A stretch of DNA of 54,583 nt from CAYWGR01 sp964458015 (GTDB taxonomy: Bacteria; Planctomycetota; Planctomycetia; Pirellulales; Thermoguttaceae): assembly GCA_964458015.1 (NCBI GenBank), contig CAYWGR010000011.1, positions 1-54,583 of the forward strand, given 5' to 3'. Of this stretch, positions 1 to 8,701 are shown piece by piece. Position 1 is the stretch's first letter. The number at the start of each line of letters is the position of its first letter. The position numbers and the translations under genes are program-made. The notes beneath the pieces were generated by a model, which saw only the letters and a list, made by a program, of their open reading frames with translations, was not told where the DNA came from and did not search any database.

Positions 1-25
1 ACGGTTGTGCAATCCGCGCATATTC

Positions 26-44
26 CGGGAGCTGTTAGCTCCCG
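26..44. repeat. Perfect inverted repeat (hairpin)
   Basis: CGGGAGC (26-32) and GCTCCCG (38-44) pair perfectly around a TGTTA loop. No T-run follows on either strand, so it looks more like a REP-type hairpin than an intrinsic terminator. It lies close to the two REP-like copies to its right. Confidence 0.5.
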
Positions 45-155
45 TCGAGACAGTTGTGGACTATGTGGTTTGCGGGCGCAACGCCATTATCTTTTCTTCG
101 CGCACAACTCAGGGCTTTCTTATTTTAGCCCTTTGGACGATAAAGAATTGCTCGA

Positions 156-197
156 AAAATTGGCGGGCCATCGCTTCGCTCGACCCCGCCCTACGGT
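156..197. repeat. REP-like repeat, copy 1
   Basis: This copy contains GGCGGG and CCCGCC arms around a CCATCGCTTCGCTCGAC centre. Apart from a C/T change and one base near the left end, it matches the copy at 298-340. The GC-rich paired arms and the non-coding location fit an extragenic palindromic repeat. Confidence 0.65.
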
Positions 198-297
198 TTT
201 CTAGGAAGCAGGTAGTTTTACAGACCGAGAGGAATGACGCAATATCCAACAAGAAACCGGCTAAAGAGCAGAGTGAAGCGGGATTTAAGAATTCGGC

Positions 298-340
298 GAA
301 AAATGGCGGGCCATCGCTTCGCTTGACCCCGCCCTACGGT
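298..340. repeat. REP-like repeat, copy 2
   Basis: Second, same-orientation copy of the repeat at 156-197, differing by a C-to-T change in the centre and one base near the left end. It ends about 40 bases from the stop codon of the minus-strand zinc-ribbon gene, a usual place for REP-type elements. Confidence 0.65.
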
Positions 341-378
341 ATTCCCACATTCAGCAATTGATCAGCCCTGGCAGGGGT

Positions 379-1746
379 TCAGCTTGCCTTGACAAGGGTC
401 GATGCCCAAACCACGACAGGTTTTGTACCGCGATAGCCGACGAGGCTCGATCCTGGGTTATGCACAAGGACGCCCAGCACCAAGACCTGATCATTTACCT
501 TGGCGGCAATCTCTTGGTCGAGCAGAACGCTGACCGTCTTGGATTGGCCTGCGAGCCGGACGACAACACCGGACAAACGTTGCTGCTTGCCAATGGCGGT
601 TACCGTGCCGGAAAGAAGGATGCCGGCGGGTTTGTCGGATTTGGTCTCAATTTGTTTGTCTGCCAGACGGCCGAATTCCTCGAACCATTCTTTGTGAGTT
701 GCAACTTTTTCCAACAAGGAACCGGCGGCGGCGATTCGATCGACCAATTTGGTATCCGAGGCATCGCCGTTGACAAACGTCACGGCTGCCGCCAAACGGC
801 AAATCGTTTCGTAGGCGTTCGCCGGCACTGCCTCGCCGGCCTTCGCATCGGCCACCAGAGTGCTGACGCTCTTTAGCTCAGTGCCCAATTGATCGGAAGT
901 AACGGCCGGAGCCATGCGCGGCCCCAGATAATCGGCAGAGCCTAGCTTGGGACGCAACGGTTTGGCGGGCGGTTGGGGAGCAACAGCGACAGGTTGAGGA
1001 GCAACGGCGGCCGGCTGGGCCGGCTGCGGCGCGGCGGCTTGTTGCGGCGGTTGAGCGACCTCGGGTTGCGCGGGTGGTTGGGCCGGGGCTTCCGTGGTCT
1101 TCGGCGGCGGCACGACGGGTTTCTCGATGTTCGGCTTTTCGCCATTGCCGTTGGTTTTTTCGGCAGTCGTGAGCCACGCAATGCCCGGCAGGGGTAGTTG
1201 CGGTAAGCCGACGTTTTTGAAGTCTGCCCGGAAATAGATGGCCAAGCCGTAGTAGGCGACCAAGCAACCAGCGACGCCGCCTGTAACCACCTCGATCAAC
1301 GTTTGCAAGCCCGACTTGGGTGCCCGACGACGACGGCGGGAAGGCGCGGCTTGACTTGCGACCGCAGAGGCTTCGTTTTCTTCTTCCTCTTCGCCGCCGA
1401 CGATGATGCCCTCCGCGGCGTGATCCTCGAAGGAAATCTCATGGGGCTCGCCATGCTCGGCCGATTCGCCGGCCAAGGGAAGCGAAACGGTGATATTGTC
1501 TTCGGTAGCCTGATCGTCGGCGGGAGATTCGCCCTCGATTTCGACAATCGGCTCAACCGCGCTGCCGCTCGACCACACCAAAGATGCGTTCGCAACCGCG
1601 CCTACGGGAATCAAGGCCGGCGGAAGGGCTTCGCTCAAGGGATATTCCGCATTGCAGAGCGGACACCGAACCAGCATCGACGCTTCGACGCCGGAAGGAA
1701 TAGTTACTTGTTGTTGGCACCTTGGACAGGCGGAAAATACAAGCAT
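379..1746 (-). CDS. Zinc-ribbon, single-pass membrane protein with Pro-rich linker
   Basis: A 455-residue protein of no assigned function. Residues ~8-34 form a zinc ribbon with two CxxC pairs (CPRC and CPLC), of the MJ0042 type common at the N-terminus of planctomycete membrane proteins. An acidic stretch (~75-135) and an Arg-rich patch (RRRRRAPK) precede one membrane segment (~150-172). A long Pro/Ala/Gln linker (~205-265) follows. The folded C-terminal part ends in a beta-rich segment (~375-450) that may be OB-like, although this is inferred from its strand pattern only. The ATG at 1746 has GGAG about 8 bases upstream. It is the last gene of a minus-strand run that includes mutS, an aminotransferase and an M32 peptidase, and lies 69 bases after the peptidase. 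Confidence 0.7.
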   Translation of the reverse strand: MLVFSACPRCQQQVTIPSGVEASMLVRCPLCNAEYPLSEALPPALIPVGAVANASLVWSSGSAVEPIVEIEGESPADDQATEDNITVSLPLAGESAEHGEPHEISFEDHAAEGIIVGGEEEEENEASAVASQAAPSRRRRRAPKSGLQTLIEVVTGGVAGCLVAYYGLAIYFRADFKNVGLPQLPLPGIAWLTTAEKTNGNGEKPNIEKPVVPPPKTTEAPAQPPAQPEVAQPPQQAAAPQPAQPAAVAPQPVAVAPQPPAKPLRPKLGSADYLGPRMAPAVTSDQLGTELKSVSTLVADAKAGEAVPANAYETICRLAAAVTFVNGDASDTKLVDRIAAAGSLLEKVATHKEWFEEFGRLADKQIETKSDKPAGILLSGTVTAIGKQQRLSGVVVRLAGQSKTVSVLLDQEIAAKVNDQVLVLGVLVHNPGSSLVGYRGTKPVVVWASTLVKAS

Positions 1747-1815
1747 TGCAGGACTCCAGGGAATTTAGGTAGACCTATTCTAGTGTAATTGCTACCGCCT
1801 GCAATTGCTAATAGA

Positions 1816-3336
1816 TTACCCAAAACCGTAAAGAGGCCCCATTTTTGCTTGCAGATGCTTCATAAGACATGCCGCTGACAGGTGGGTGCCTGTCACCCGC
1901 GTGACAAGCTCCGCCGCCGACCATCGCTGGCCGTGGACATGGATATTTTGGCGCAACCAACTCCGCAGGGGTTGGAAATCGCCCTGGGCAATGGATTCGT
2001 CGAGGTCGCTCAGGTCGTGTTGGGCCTGAGCAAAAAACTGGGAAGCATAGAGGTTTCCGAGGGCGTAGGTGGGAAAGTATCCAACCAAGCCCGCGCTCCA
2101 ATGAACGTCCTGCAAAACGCCCTCGCGATTGGTTGGCGGGGTGATTCCAAGATATTGCAGATATTTTTCGTTCCAAGCCCCGGGCAAGTCGGCGGCCTTT
2201 AAGTCGCCATCGAGCAGGGCGCGTTCCAACTCGAAACGGATGAGGATATGCAGGTTGTATGTGGCTTCGTCCGCCTCGACTCTGACAAGCGACGGCCGCA
2301 CTTCATTGATGGCGAAATAAAACTCATCGAGCGGCGTATTGTGCAACGAAGCGGGGAAAACTTGCTGTGCCTTGGGGTAGAAATGGTCCCAAAAAGCCCG
2401 ACTGCGGGCGACCAGATTTTCCCAGAGGCGGGATTGCGATTCGTGGATGCCCAAGGATATGGCCTCGCCCAGGGGCAGGCCATAATGTTCGGGCGGCAAT
2501 CCTTGCTCATAGATTCCATGCCCTGCCTCGTGCAGAATGCCGAAAAACGCCGCATTGAAGAAGTGGTCGTCGAATCGCGTCGTGATGCGGCAATCGTGCG
2601 GTCCCAGGGTAGTGCAAAACGGGTGGGCCGTCACGTCGAGCCGTCCTCGCGTGAAGTCAAAACCAATCGCCTGGGCGGCTTCGCGTCCAAATTTATTCTG
2701 GGCATCGACCGGAAACGCCCTATGGAGCAAGGCGGAATTCGGTTTTTGATCGCTTTGCCGGATTTTTTCGACCAACGGGACCAATTCCTCGCGCAGGCTG
2801 GTCAATGCACGGCTGACGTTCGCCGTTCGCTCCTCCGGCTCGTAATCATCTAACAGGGCATCATAAGGACATTCGGGATATCCAAGTGCCTCGGCCTGCT
2901 GGCGTTTCAGCGCGAAGGTATTTTCCAGAAATGGCAGGAATGCGGGAAAATCGTCCTTTTCTCGGGCCTCTTGCCAAGCTTGCTGCCCGAGAATGGCGGC
3001 GCGCGCCAGTTCTTCGACCAACGTTTGGGGCAGCTTCAGCCTTTTTTCACGTTGACGTCGAAGCCGTCGCACCACGACGCCGGCGTCGCACTGGGGATCG
3101 GCAGCCAAGGAAGTATCGGCCAATTTTTCGAGTTGATCGCCGAACTTGGGATCAATCCATCGCTGATGGATCAAACCGGCCAACATAGTGGATTGCTCGG
3201 CCCGATACTCGCCGCCGGCGGGCGGCAATTGCGTGCGTTCGTCCCAGCCGAGTACGGCATCCACCGCAACCAAAACCGCGGTGCGCCGGGCATAATTGCA
3301 CACTTCTTCGTAAAGCTTCGCAGTGTCGTGAGGCAT
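1816..3336 (-). CDS. Carboxypeptidase Taq-type metallopeptidase (M32)
   Basis: A 506-residue zinc carboxypeptidase that removes C-terminal residues from peptides, probably in the cytoplasm since no signal peptide is visible. The M32 active site is clear: HEAGHGIYEQG at about residues 243-253 (HExxH), followed by the glutamate helix (GIHESQSRLWENL) about 25 residues on. The length matches the family's usual ~500. It starts 9 bases after the stop of the small lipoprotein gene, so the two are probably co-transcribed. The Shine-Dalgarno is weak (AGAAAG). Nothing suggests truncation. Confidence 0.93.
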   Translation of the reverse strand: MPHDTAKLYEEVCNYARRTAVLVAVDAVLGWDERTQLPPAGGEYRAEQSTMLAGLIHQRWIDPKFGDQLEKLADTSLAADPQCDAGVVVRRLRRQREKRLKLPQTLVEELARAAILGQQAWQEAREKDDFPAFLPFLENTFALKRQQAEALGYPECPYDALLDDYEPEERTANVSRALTSLREELVPLVEKIRQSDQKPNSALLHRAFPVDAQNKFGREAAQAIGFDFTRGRLDVTAHPFCTTLGPHDCRITTRFDDHFFNAAFFGILHEAGHGIYEQGLPPEHYGLPLGEAISLGIHESQSRLWENLVARSRAFWDHFYPKAQQVFPASLHNTPLDEFYFAINEVRPSLVRVEADEATYNLHILIRFELERALLDGDLKAADLPGAWNEKYLQYLGITPPTNREGVLQDVHWSAGLVGYFPTYALGNLYASQFFAQAQHDLSDLDESIAQGDFQPLRSWLRQNIHVHGQRWSAAELVTRVTGTHLSAACLMKHLQAKMGPLYGFG

Positions 3337-3345
3337 GATGACTTT

Positions 3346-3627
3346 CTATTGCGGAGCCAAGTCGCGTTCGATTTGCCTGCCCTTCTCGCTAAAGCTCCAA
3401 TAATTGACGTTTTTGTCCTTATCCTTGTCCTTATCCTTCTCTTTCGGATCGTCGGCGGATCGCGCCTGCCGAGCGGTATCCGATAGATCGTTGTTTTTTC
3501 GGAATCCCTCGTCTTGCATGTTCCAGCCCGCACAGCCGGAAAGACCGGCGGCTAAAAACAACATCACCATCGGCATCCAACGAGCGGGCCGAATCAGCGT
3601 GCCGCTAATGTGAAGAATATGCATCAT
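3346..3627 (-). CDS. Small lipoprotein with KD-repeat tract
   Basis: About 93 residues. A hydrophobic segment ends in a lipobox (AAGLSGC), so the mature protein should be a lipidated, mostly charged peptide of ~60 residues. The charged part holds a (Lys-Asp)n tract, written in DNA as a hexanucleotide repeat at 3416-3445. No known domain is recognised. The start is uncertain: ATG codons at 3627, 3624 and 3576 are all possible and an upstream one at 3669 is in frame. None has a convincing ribosome-binding site. It lies just upstream of the M32 peptidase gene on the same strand. The function is unknown. Confidence 0.6.
   Translation of the reverse strand: MMHILHISGTLIRPARWMPMVMLFLAAGLSGCAGWNMQDEGFRKNNDLSDTARQARSADDPKEKDKDKDKDKNVNYWSFSEKGRQIERDLAPQ
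3416..3445. repeat. Hexanucleotide tandem repeat inside lipoprotein gene
   Basis: About five units of TCCTTR/TCTTTC on the + strand, read on the minus strand as alternating Lys and Asp codons. The 6-base period means copy-number change would alter peptide length without shifting the frame. Confidence 0.7.
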
Positions 3628-3786
3628 GGCAGTACATACCCACGAAATTCCAGGAAGGATAGAGGCCAAAAGTTTCGCAAAATAGGGCGTCTAAGTCCAG
3701 GGCAATTCCTGCGATTCTAACCTGTTCTGGGTCCGTGAGTTACGTACATTCTCGCTAAAATCCATTCGCCGCCAAGCGGGGAAGAA

Positions 3787-4998
3787 TCAGAGCAACTGTG
3801 GCAAGACCGGGGCGAGCTGCTCGTATTGGGCGGGGTAATTGTAGGCGTGGGCGCTGATCCGCAGAAGCATCTGGGGGGCGTTGGGCCAATAGAAAACCGG
3901 CACTTCGATGCCGAACCGGGAACGAAGCTCTTGGTTGATCCGTTCTTCTTCCATCGGTTGCGCAATTTCGGGCAGGCAGAAAGCCGCCATCGAACCGAGC
4001 ATGGATTCTGGACCGACCGGGCTAAGCCACGGCTGTGTGCCGAGAATTTCTCTCGCCCGAATCGCCAACCGGCGGTTGCGATTCATCAGGGCATCAAGAC
4101 CGCTGGGCAATAATCCTTGAAGAAATTCGATGGACGGCCCGATGCAAAGCCACGGCGTCGGGTCAAATGTGCCGGGCCAGTCGAAGGCGTCTTGAAAAGA
4201 AGAATGATCGGGCCGGGAACGATTCCAGCCGTGGCTGACGATGGTCGGCTGGATCCGCGATTGTCGATCCGGGCGAACGTGGAGAAAACCTACTGTTTTC
4301 GGCGTGCAAAGCCACTTGTGGCAATTGCCGGTATAGTAGGCCGCTCCAATTTTGCGGATATCCAGCGGGATCATGCCGGGGGCATGGGCGCCATCGACCA
4401 GCGTATCGACGCCGCGCCGATCCAGTTCTCGCACCAAGTCGTCGATGGGAAAAATTAAGGCCGTGGGGCTTGTCACATGATCAAGCATGGCTAGCCGGGT
4501 TCGCACGGTAACACGTTCCAGCACGGCATCCAAGACTTGCCGCGGCGATGTGATCGGCAGCGGCAAAGCCACTTCGATCACGACGGCGCCGGTCTGTTGT
4601 GCTCGGTAACGAATAACGTTGCGGCAAGCGTTGTAATCGTGGTTGGTGACCAGAATTTCATCGCCAGGCTTAAAATCCAGCGACCGGACCACGCTGTTGA
4701 CGCCTGCCGTTGCATTTTGCACGAACACAAGATCGGCCGGATCAGACCCCAGCAAGGCGGCAAGTGTCGCACGTGATTGGTCGATCAGCGGCGTTAGTTT
4801 CCGCACGAGAAAATCAACCGGCTCGCGTTCCAATTTCTCGCGTAGCTCTTGCTGCCGCTCCAAGATAATCCTGGGACACGCACCAAACGAGCCGTGATTA
4901 AGAAAAGCAATTGCGGGATCCAACAACCATGCGTCCGGCTGGATGGCCGCCAAGTCGTCGGGCGGAGAAGAATCGCGCGGGGTAGGAGTCGCATGCAT
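3787..4998 (-). CDS. Class V aminotransferase, isopenicillin-N-epimerase-like
   Basis: A PLP enzyme of ~403 residues with fold-type I class V features. They include an N-terminal NHGSFGACP substrate loop (~33), the cofactor-aspartate region VDGAHAPGMI (~201-210) and the Schiff-base lysine in GNCHKWLCTPK (~224-234). Relatives include isopenicillin N epimerases and cysteine desulfurase-like proteins, and the substrate cannot be told from sequence. I prefer the ATG at 4998, 6 bases past the mutS stop, over the longer frame from 5040 that would overlap mutS. A purine-rich stretch (GAAGGGGCGAAG) precedes it. The tight spacing suggests co-transcription with mutS. Confidence 0.85.
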   Translation of the reverse strand: MHATPTPRDSSPPDDLAAIQPDAWLLDPAIAFLNHGSFGACPRIILERQQELREKLEREPVDFLVRKLTPLIDQSRATLAALLGSDPADLVFVQNATAGVNSVVRSLDFKPGDEILVTNHDYNACRNVIRYRAQQTGAVVIEVALPLPITSPRQVLDAVLERVTVRTRLAMLDHVTSPTALIFPIDDLVRELDRRGVDTLVDGAHAPGMIPLDIRKIGAAYYTGNCHKWLCTPKTVGFLHVRPDRQSRIQPTIVSHGWNRSRPDHSSFQDAFDWPGTFDPTPWLCIGPSIEFLQGLLPSGLDALMNRNRRLAIRAREILGTQPWLSPVGPESMLGSMAAFCLPEIAQPMEEERINQELRSRFGIEVPVFYWPNAPQMLLRISAHAYNYPAQYEQLAPVLPQLL

Positions 4999-5003
4999 TA
5001 TTT

Positions 5004-7634
5004 TTACTTCGCCCCTTCTCGCCTCAATTGATCCTGCCATTCGCCCAACAGCCGGAACGATTCCAACGGCGTCAGGTTGTTCAGGTCCAACTGGCGAATG
5101 TCCTCCAAGAGCGGATGATCGGCCGGGCCGAATAAGGTGAGCTGCAAATGCGTTTTTTTGGACTCTTTCGGTGCTGGACGTGCGATTTTCGCGCGGCCCG
5201 AGGCATCGAGGTGTTCTTCTTCCAGTTGGGCCAAAATTTCTTTCGAGCGCTCGATGACCTCGCGCGGCACGCCGGCCAAGCGAGCTACGTGGATGCCGTA
5301 GCTTTTGTCGGCGGCGCCGTCGATGATTTTGTGCAAAAAGATCACTTCATCTTGCCACTCACGCACCGCCACGTTCAGGTTTTTCACGCCGGCCAGTGAT
5401 TTTTCCAAATCGGTCAGCTCGTGATAATGCGTGGCGAACAACGTGCGGCATCCCACATGCTCGTGCAGATATTCGACGACCGACCATGCCAGCGACATGC
5501 CGTCGTAGGTGCTGGTGCCGCGTCCGATCTCGTCGAGAATCACGAGGCTGCGAGCGGTGGCGGTGTTCAAAATCCGCGCGGTCTCGGTCATCTCGACCAT
5601 GAACGTGCTTTGCCCGCGAGTCAATTCGTCGCTGGCTCCGACGCGGGCGAAAATGCGATCGGCGATGCCGATCACGGCCTTGCGAGCGGGGACAAAGCCG
5701 CCGATTTGGCCCATTACGGTCAGCAATGCCACTTGGCGAATGTAGGTGCTCTTGCCCGCCATGTTCGGGCCGGTAATCAAGAGGATGGAACCGTTACCGG
5801 TAGAGCCGTCGTTGCCGGCGGATACATCATTGGGAACGAACTTGCCCTCGGGCTCGACGACGTCAAGGACGGGGTGCCGCCCATCGACGATCTGCAACAG
5901 GGGCTCCTCAACCACTTCCGGCCGGCAGTAGTTGCGCCGCCGCGCGAGATCGGCCAACGAGGCGAGCACATCGACCTGGGCCAGGGCTGCGGCCGCCGAC
6001 TGCATGCGCCGCCGTTGGGTTGCCACTTGATCGCGCAACTGCAAAAACAAGGCGTATTCCAGATCCTTTGCCTTTTCGTCGGCCGTTAGAACCTTTTCCT
6101 CGTATTCCTTCAGCTCCGGCGTAATGTAACGCTCGGCGTTTTTGATCGTCTGTTTGCGGATATAGTCGGCCGGAATTTTTTCGCGGTGAACGTTGGTGAT
6201 TTCGATGTAATAGCCGAACACCTTGTTGAAGCCGACTTTCAGGTTCGGAATGCCGCTTCGCTCGGTCTCTTGGGCTTGGTAACGCGCGATCCATTGCTTG
6301 CCGCCGTGGGCCAGTTCTCGTAANNNNNNNNNNAATGCGTCTAGGTCGGCGTTAAAGCCCTCGCGAATAAATCCGCCTTCACGGCTCAACAGCGGGCACT
6401 CGTCGGCCAAGGCTGCATCGAGCATGGCACAAAGTTCGGGGCAAAGGTCGATGGCATTGTTGATTGTCCGCAACAATGCACAACCGCAGACGGCTAGTTG
6501 AGCTTTAATCGCGGGCAAGGATCGCAATGTGCGGCCTAAAAAACTCAAATCACGCGGACTGGCGCGGCCGGTCGTCACGCGGGCCAGCAGTCGCTCGACA
6601 TCGTAAACGCGGCGCAGGCTTTCGTGCAGATCATCGCACAACGCTTGATTGCCGACCAACTCCTCCACGGCATCCAGGCGTTGGTGAATCGCCGCGATGT
6701 CGCAAAGCGGATTGGCCACCCAATCGGCCAGCAATCGGGAGCCCATCGCCGTCACGGTTTGATCGAGGACCCATAACAGCGAACCCTCGCGGCGGGCATC
6801 TCGGATCGTCCGGCTGATCTCCAAACTGCGGCGGCTCGCCTCGTCGATTTCCAGCGTGCCCGAGGCGCGGTAGGGCGTCAGCCGGTCGATGTGTTCCAAG
6901 GAACTTTTTTGGGTTTCGGTGAGATAGTCGATCACGGCTCCCGCCGCGCGGATGGCCTGGAGGTCGGCCGCGTCGCCGGTGAATCCAAAACCTTCGAGAT
7001 TCATCGTGCCGAAATGTTTGGCCAACGTCTGTTGTGCCGTTTGTTGCGAAAACGCCCAGGCGGGTCGCCGCGTGGTCATCATCCGCTCATTCAAGTGCGA
7101 AGGCAGCGGCGCGGCATCATCGCTCAGCAGGCATTCGGCCGGCGCGATGCGGGCCAGTTGATCGAGCATTTGCCGGGCCGGAAAGCCCGAGGCCGTAAAC
7201 CGGCCGGTCGAAAGCTCGACCCAGGCCAACCCTACCGGATCGCCTGGCGCAAGAGCCGCTAAAAAATTGCTTTCGCGCGGGTCGAGCAAAGCATCGTCGG
7301 TCACCGTGCCGGGCGTAACGATGCGAGTTACTTCACGACGGACCAAGCCCTTGGCCAGCTTCGGGTCTTCAACTTGTTCACAGACGGCGGCACGGAAACC
7401 CGCTGCGATAAGCTTGGCCAAATAGCTTTCCAACTGATGGTGCGGAAAGCCTGCCATGGGAATGGCGTTTTCGTCTTTCGAGCGACTTGTAAGCGCCAAG
7501 TTGAGCACGCGGGCGGCCGTCTTGGCGTCGTCGTTGAACATCTCATAGAAGTCGCCCATGCGAAACAATAGAAGCGCATCGGGACACGCTCGTTTTGCTT
7601 CTTCATACTGTTTCATCATGGGGGTGACAGCCAT
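5004..7634 (-). CDS. mutS: DNA mismatch repair protein MutS
   Basis: MutS binds mismatched DNA and starts mismatch repair with MutL. The N-terminal mismatch-reading motif is present (GDFYEMF, residues ~27-33). The ATPase domain has a Walker A (GPNMAGKSTYIRQ), the TRGQSTFMVEM signature, Walker B DEIGRGTSTYDG and the FATHYHEL segment. The 10-N run at 6324-6333 interrupts the lever/clamp region between 'NADLDA' and 'LRELAHGGK', which adjoin each other in other MutS proteins. The flanking bases share 'TT', so a true gap of -2 restores an uninterrupted D-A-L-R-E. That makes the protein about 872 residues, a normal length. The C-terminal HhH region that binds MutS/MutL partners is present. Confidence 0.98.
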   Translation of the reverse strand: MAVTPMMKQYEEAKRACPDALLLFRMGDFYEMFNDDAKTAARVLNLALTSRSKDENAIPMAGFPHHQLESYLAKLIAAGFRAAVCEQVEDPKLAKGLVRREVTRIVTPGTVTDDALLDPRESNFLAALAPGDPVGLAWVELSTGRFTASGFPARQMLDQLARIAPAECLLSDDAAPLPSHLNERMMTTRRPAWAFSQQTAQQTLAKHFGTMNLEGFGFTGDAADLQAIRAAGAVIDYLTETQKSSLEHIDRLTPYRASGTLEIDEASRRSLEISRTIRDARREGSLLWVLDQTVTAMGSRLLADWVANPLCDIAAIHQRLDAVEELVGNQALCDDLHESLRRVYDVERLLARVTTGRASPRDLSFLGRTLRSLPAIKAQLAVCGCALLRTINNAIDLCPELCAMLDAALADECPLLSREGGFIREGFNADLDAXXXXLRELAHGGKQWIARYQAQETERSGIPNLKVGFNKVFGYYIEITNVHREKIPADYIRKQTIKNAERYITPELKEYEEKVLTADEKAKDLEYALFLQLRDQVATQRRRMQSAAAALAQVDVLASLADLARRRNYCRPEVVEEPLLQIVDGRHPVLDVVEPEGKFVPNDVSAGNDGSTGNGSILLITGPNMAGKSTYIRQVALLTVMGQIGGFVPARKAVIGIADRIFARVGASDELTRGQSTFMVEMTETARILNTATARSLVILDEIGRGTSTYDGMSLAWSVVEYLHEHVGCRTLFATHYHELTDLEKSLAGVKNLNVAVREWQDEVIFLHKIIDGAADKSYGIHVARLAGVPREVIERSKEILAQLEEEHLDASGRAKIARPAPKESKKTHLQLTLFGPADHPLLEDIRQLDLNNLTPLESFRLLGEWQDQLRREGAK
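6324..6333. other. Scaffold gap (10 N) inside mutS
   Basis: Ten N separate minus-strand '...GACGCATT' from 'TTACGAGAA...'. Merging the shared TT yields GAC GCA TTA CGA GAA (D-A-L-R-E), which matches the MutS family with no residue missing. The gap is therefore probably an artefact of contigs that overlap by two bases. Confidence 0.75.
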
Positions 7635-7692
7635 CCCGCCATGCTAACAACCGAAAGGGCGGCATGGAAGGGGGAGCCGGCGAATTTCAACG

Positions 7693-8622
7693 CTACGACC
7701 GAATTTTGCAGCCGGGCAAGGCTTTGCGAAGTTGTTCGACGCCTTCTTTGGTAAAGTGCGTTTTCGTCACGGTAACCTGTTTGAGCGATGTGATCTTGGC
7801 AAGCGATTTGACCGCGGCGTCGGTGACGGCCGTTTGCGTAAGGACCAATTCCTCGAGTGGCATGGCTTCGAGTTTCGCAACGCCGGCATCGGTGACGTTG
7901 CAGTTTTCGAGGCTCAGCGACTTGAGACCTTTCATGCCGGCGACGATCGCGGCAAAGGAATCATCGACGGTCGAACCGCCGAGTTTCAAAACGCGGATCG
8001 TTTTGTTTTGCACGATATTTTCGACGCCTGCTTTCGTTACGCCGCGGCAATTGCGGACGTCCAGTTCGGAAATCGCCGGCATTTTGAGCAACGTGGCGAC
8101 GCCGTTGTCGGTGACGTTGCCGCCGATCAAACGAACGGCCTTTAGCGTGGGAATCTTCACGAGCGACTCCATCGCCTTGTCGGTAATCAACGGCGACACG
8201 CGAAGGTCGATCACCTTGAGTGACTTCATGCCGGATAGCTGGGCGACTCCCTCGTCGTTGACCAAGGTGTTTTTCATGGTCAAGGAGGTGAGGTGGCTTT
8301 GCTCGGCGATCTTCGGAATCAACTGATTCGTAATGCCGGGGCCTTCAACGACCAGACTTTCGAGCTTCGGGAAAACCAAAATCTGGTTCATCTGATAGTC
8401 GTCGGCCCAGGTGCGACCGGCGGCCATGTCGATGGAAATCACATTGCCCTTGGCATCCTCTTTCATGCGTCCGCCGATCGAGGCCGCGAATTTTTTTGCC
8501 TCGGCGATTTGCTCGGGCGTCGCCGGCTTCGACGGTGCATCTTGGGCCGAAAGAGTTGATGTTTTTCCCGCAAGGGAAATCATCAACACCGCAAACAATC
8601 CCACTAATATCTGTTTGGTCAT
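7693..8622 (-). CDS. Secreted leucine-rich-repeat protein
   Basis: A 309-residue exported protein. A signal peptide (MTKQILVGLFAVLMISLAG) precedes a short linker and then about seven repeats of ~24 residues. Examples are LTSLTMKNTLVNDEGVAQL and LKSLSLENCNVTDAGVAKL, the RNase-inhibitor/AMN1-like type that is heavily expanded in planctomycetes. Such repeats form a curved solenoid for protein binding, and the partner here is unknown. I chose the ATG at 8622, not the longer frame from 8721, because AGGA lies just upstream and a true signal peptide begins there. It lies between mutS and the Gfo/Idh/MocA gene on the same strand, but shows no functional link to either. Confidence 0.85.
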   Translation of the reverse strand: MTKQILVGLFAVLMISLAGKTSTLSAQDAPSKPATPEQIAEAKKFAASIGGRMKEDAKGNVISIDMAAGRTWADDYQMNQILVFPKLESLVVEGPGITNQLIPKIAEQSHLTSLTMKNTLVNDEGVAQLSGMKSLKVIDLRVSPLITDKAMESLVKIPTLKAVRLIGGNVTDNGVATLLKMPAISELDVRNCRGVTKAGVENIVQNKTIRVLKLGGSTVDDSFAAIVAGMKGLKSLSLENCNVTDAGVAKLEAMPLEELVLTQTAVTDAAVKSLAKITSLKQVTVTKTHFTKEGVEQLRKALPGCKIRS

Positions 8623-8701
8623 CCTTAGAGTTCCTCGTATAAAAGAAACAACGCAGGCCCCAGGTTTATGGCCGAGGGGCCTGCGCAATCGTTCAACCAA
8701 T

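Larger units (their letters stand above)
1..378. other. Intergenic stretch with repeats, no gene
   Basis: I see no credible gene here. The open frames that cross it run through two copies of a dispersed repeat and have no recognisable protein character. What it holds is a 7-bp perfect hairpin near the left edge and two near-identical REP-like sequences. It lies downstream of the minus-strand zinc-ribbon gene, so it may contain that gene's transcript end, but no T-tract terminator is visible. Confidence 0.6.

Noticed and set aside
5..361. Open frame of 118 codons on the + strand at the left edge
   Set aside because: It runs through a hairpin and two REP-like repeat copies, has no start signal and no recognisable protein features.
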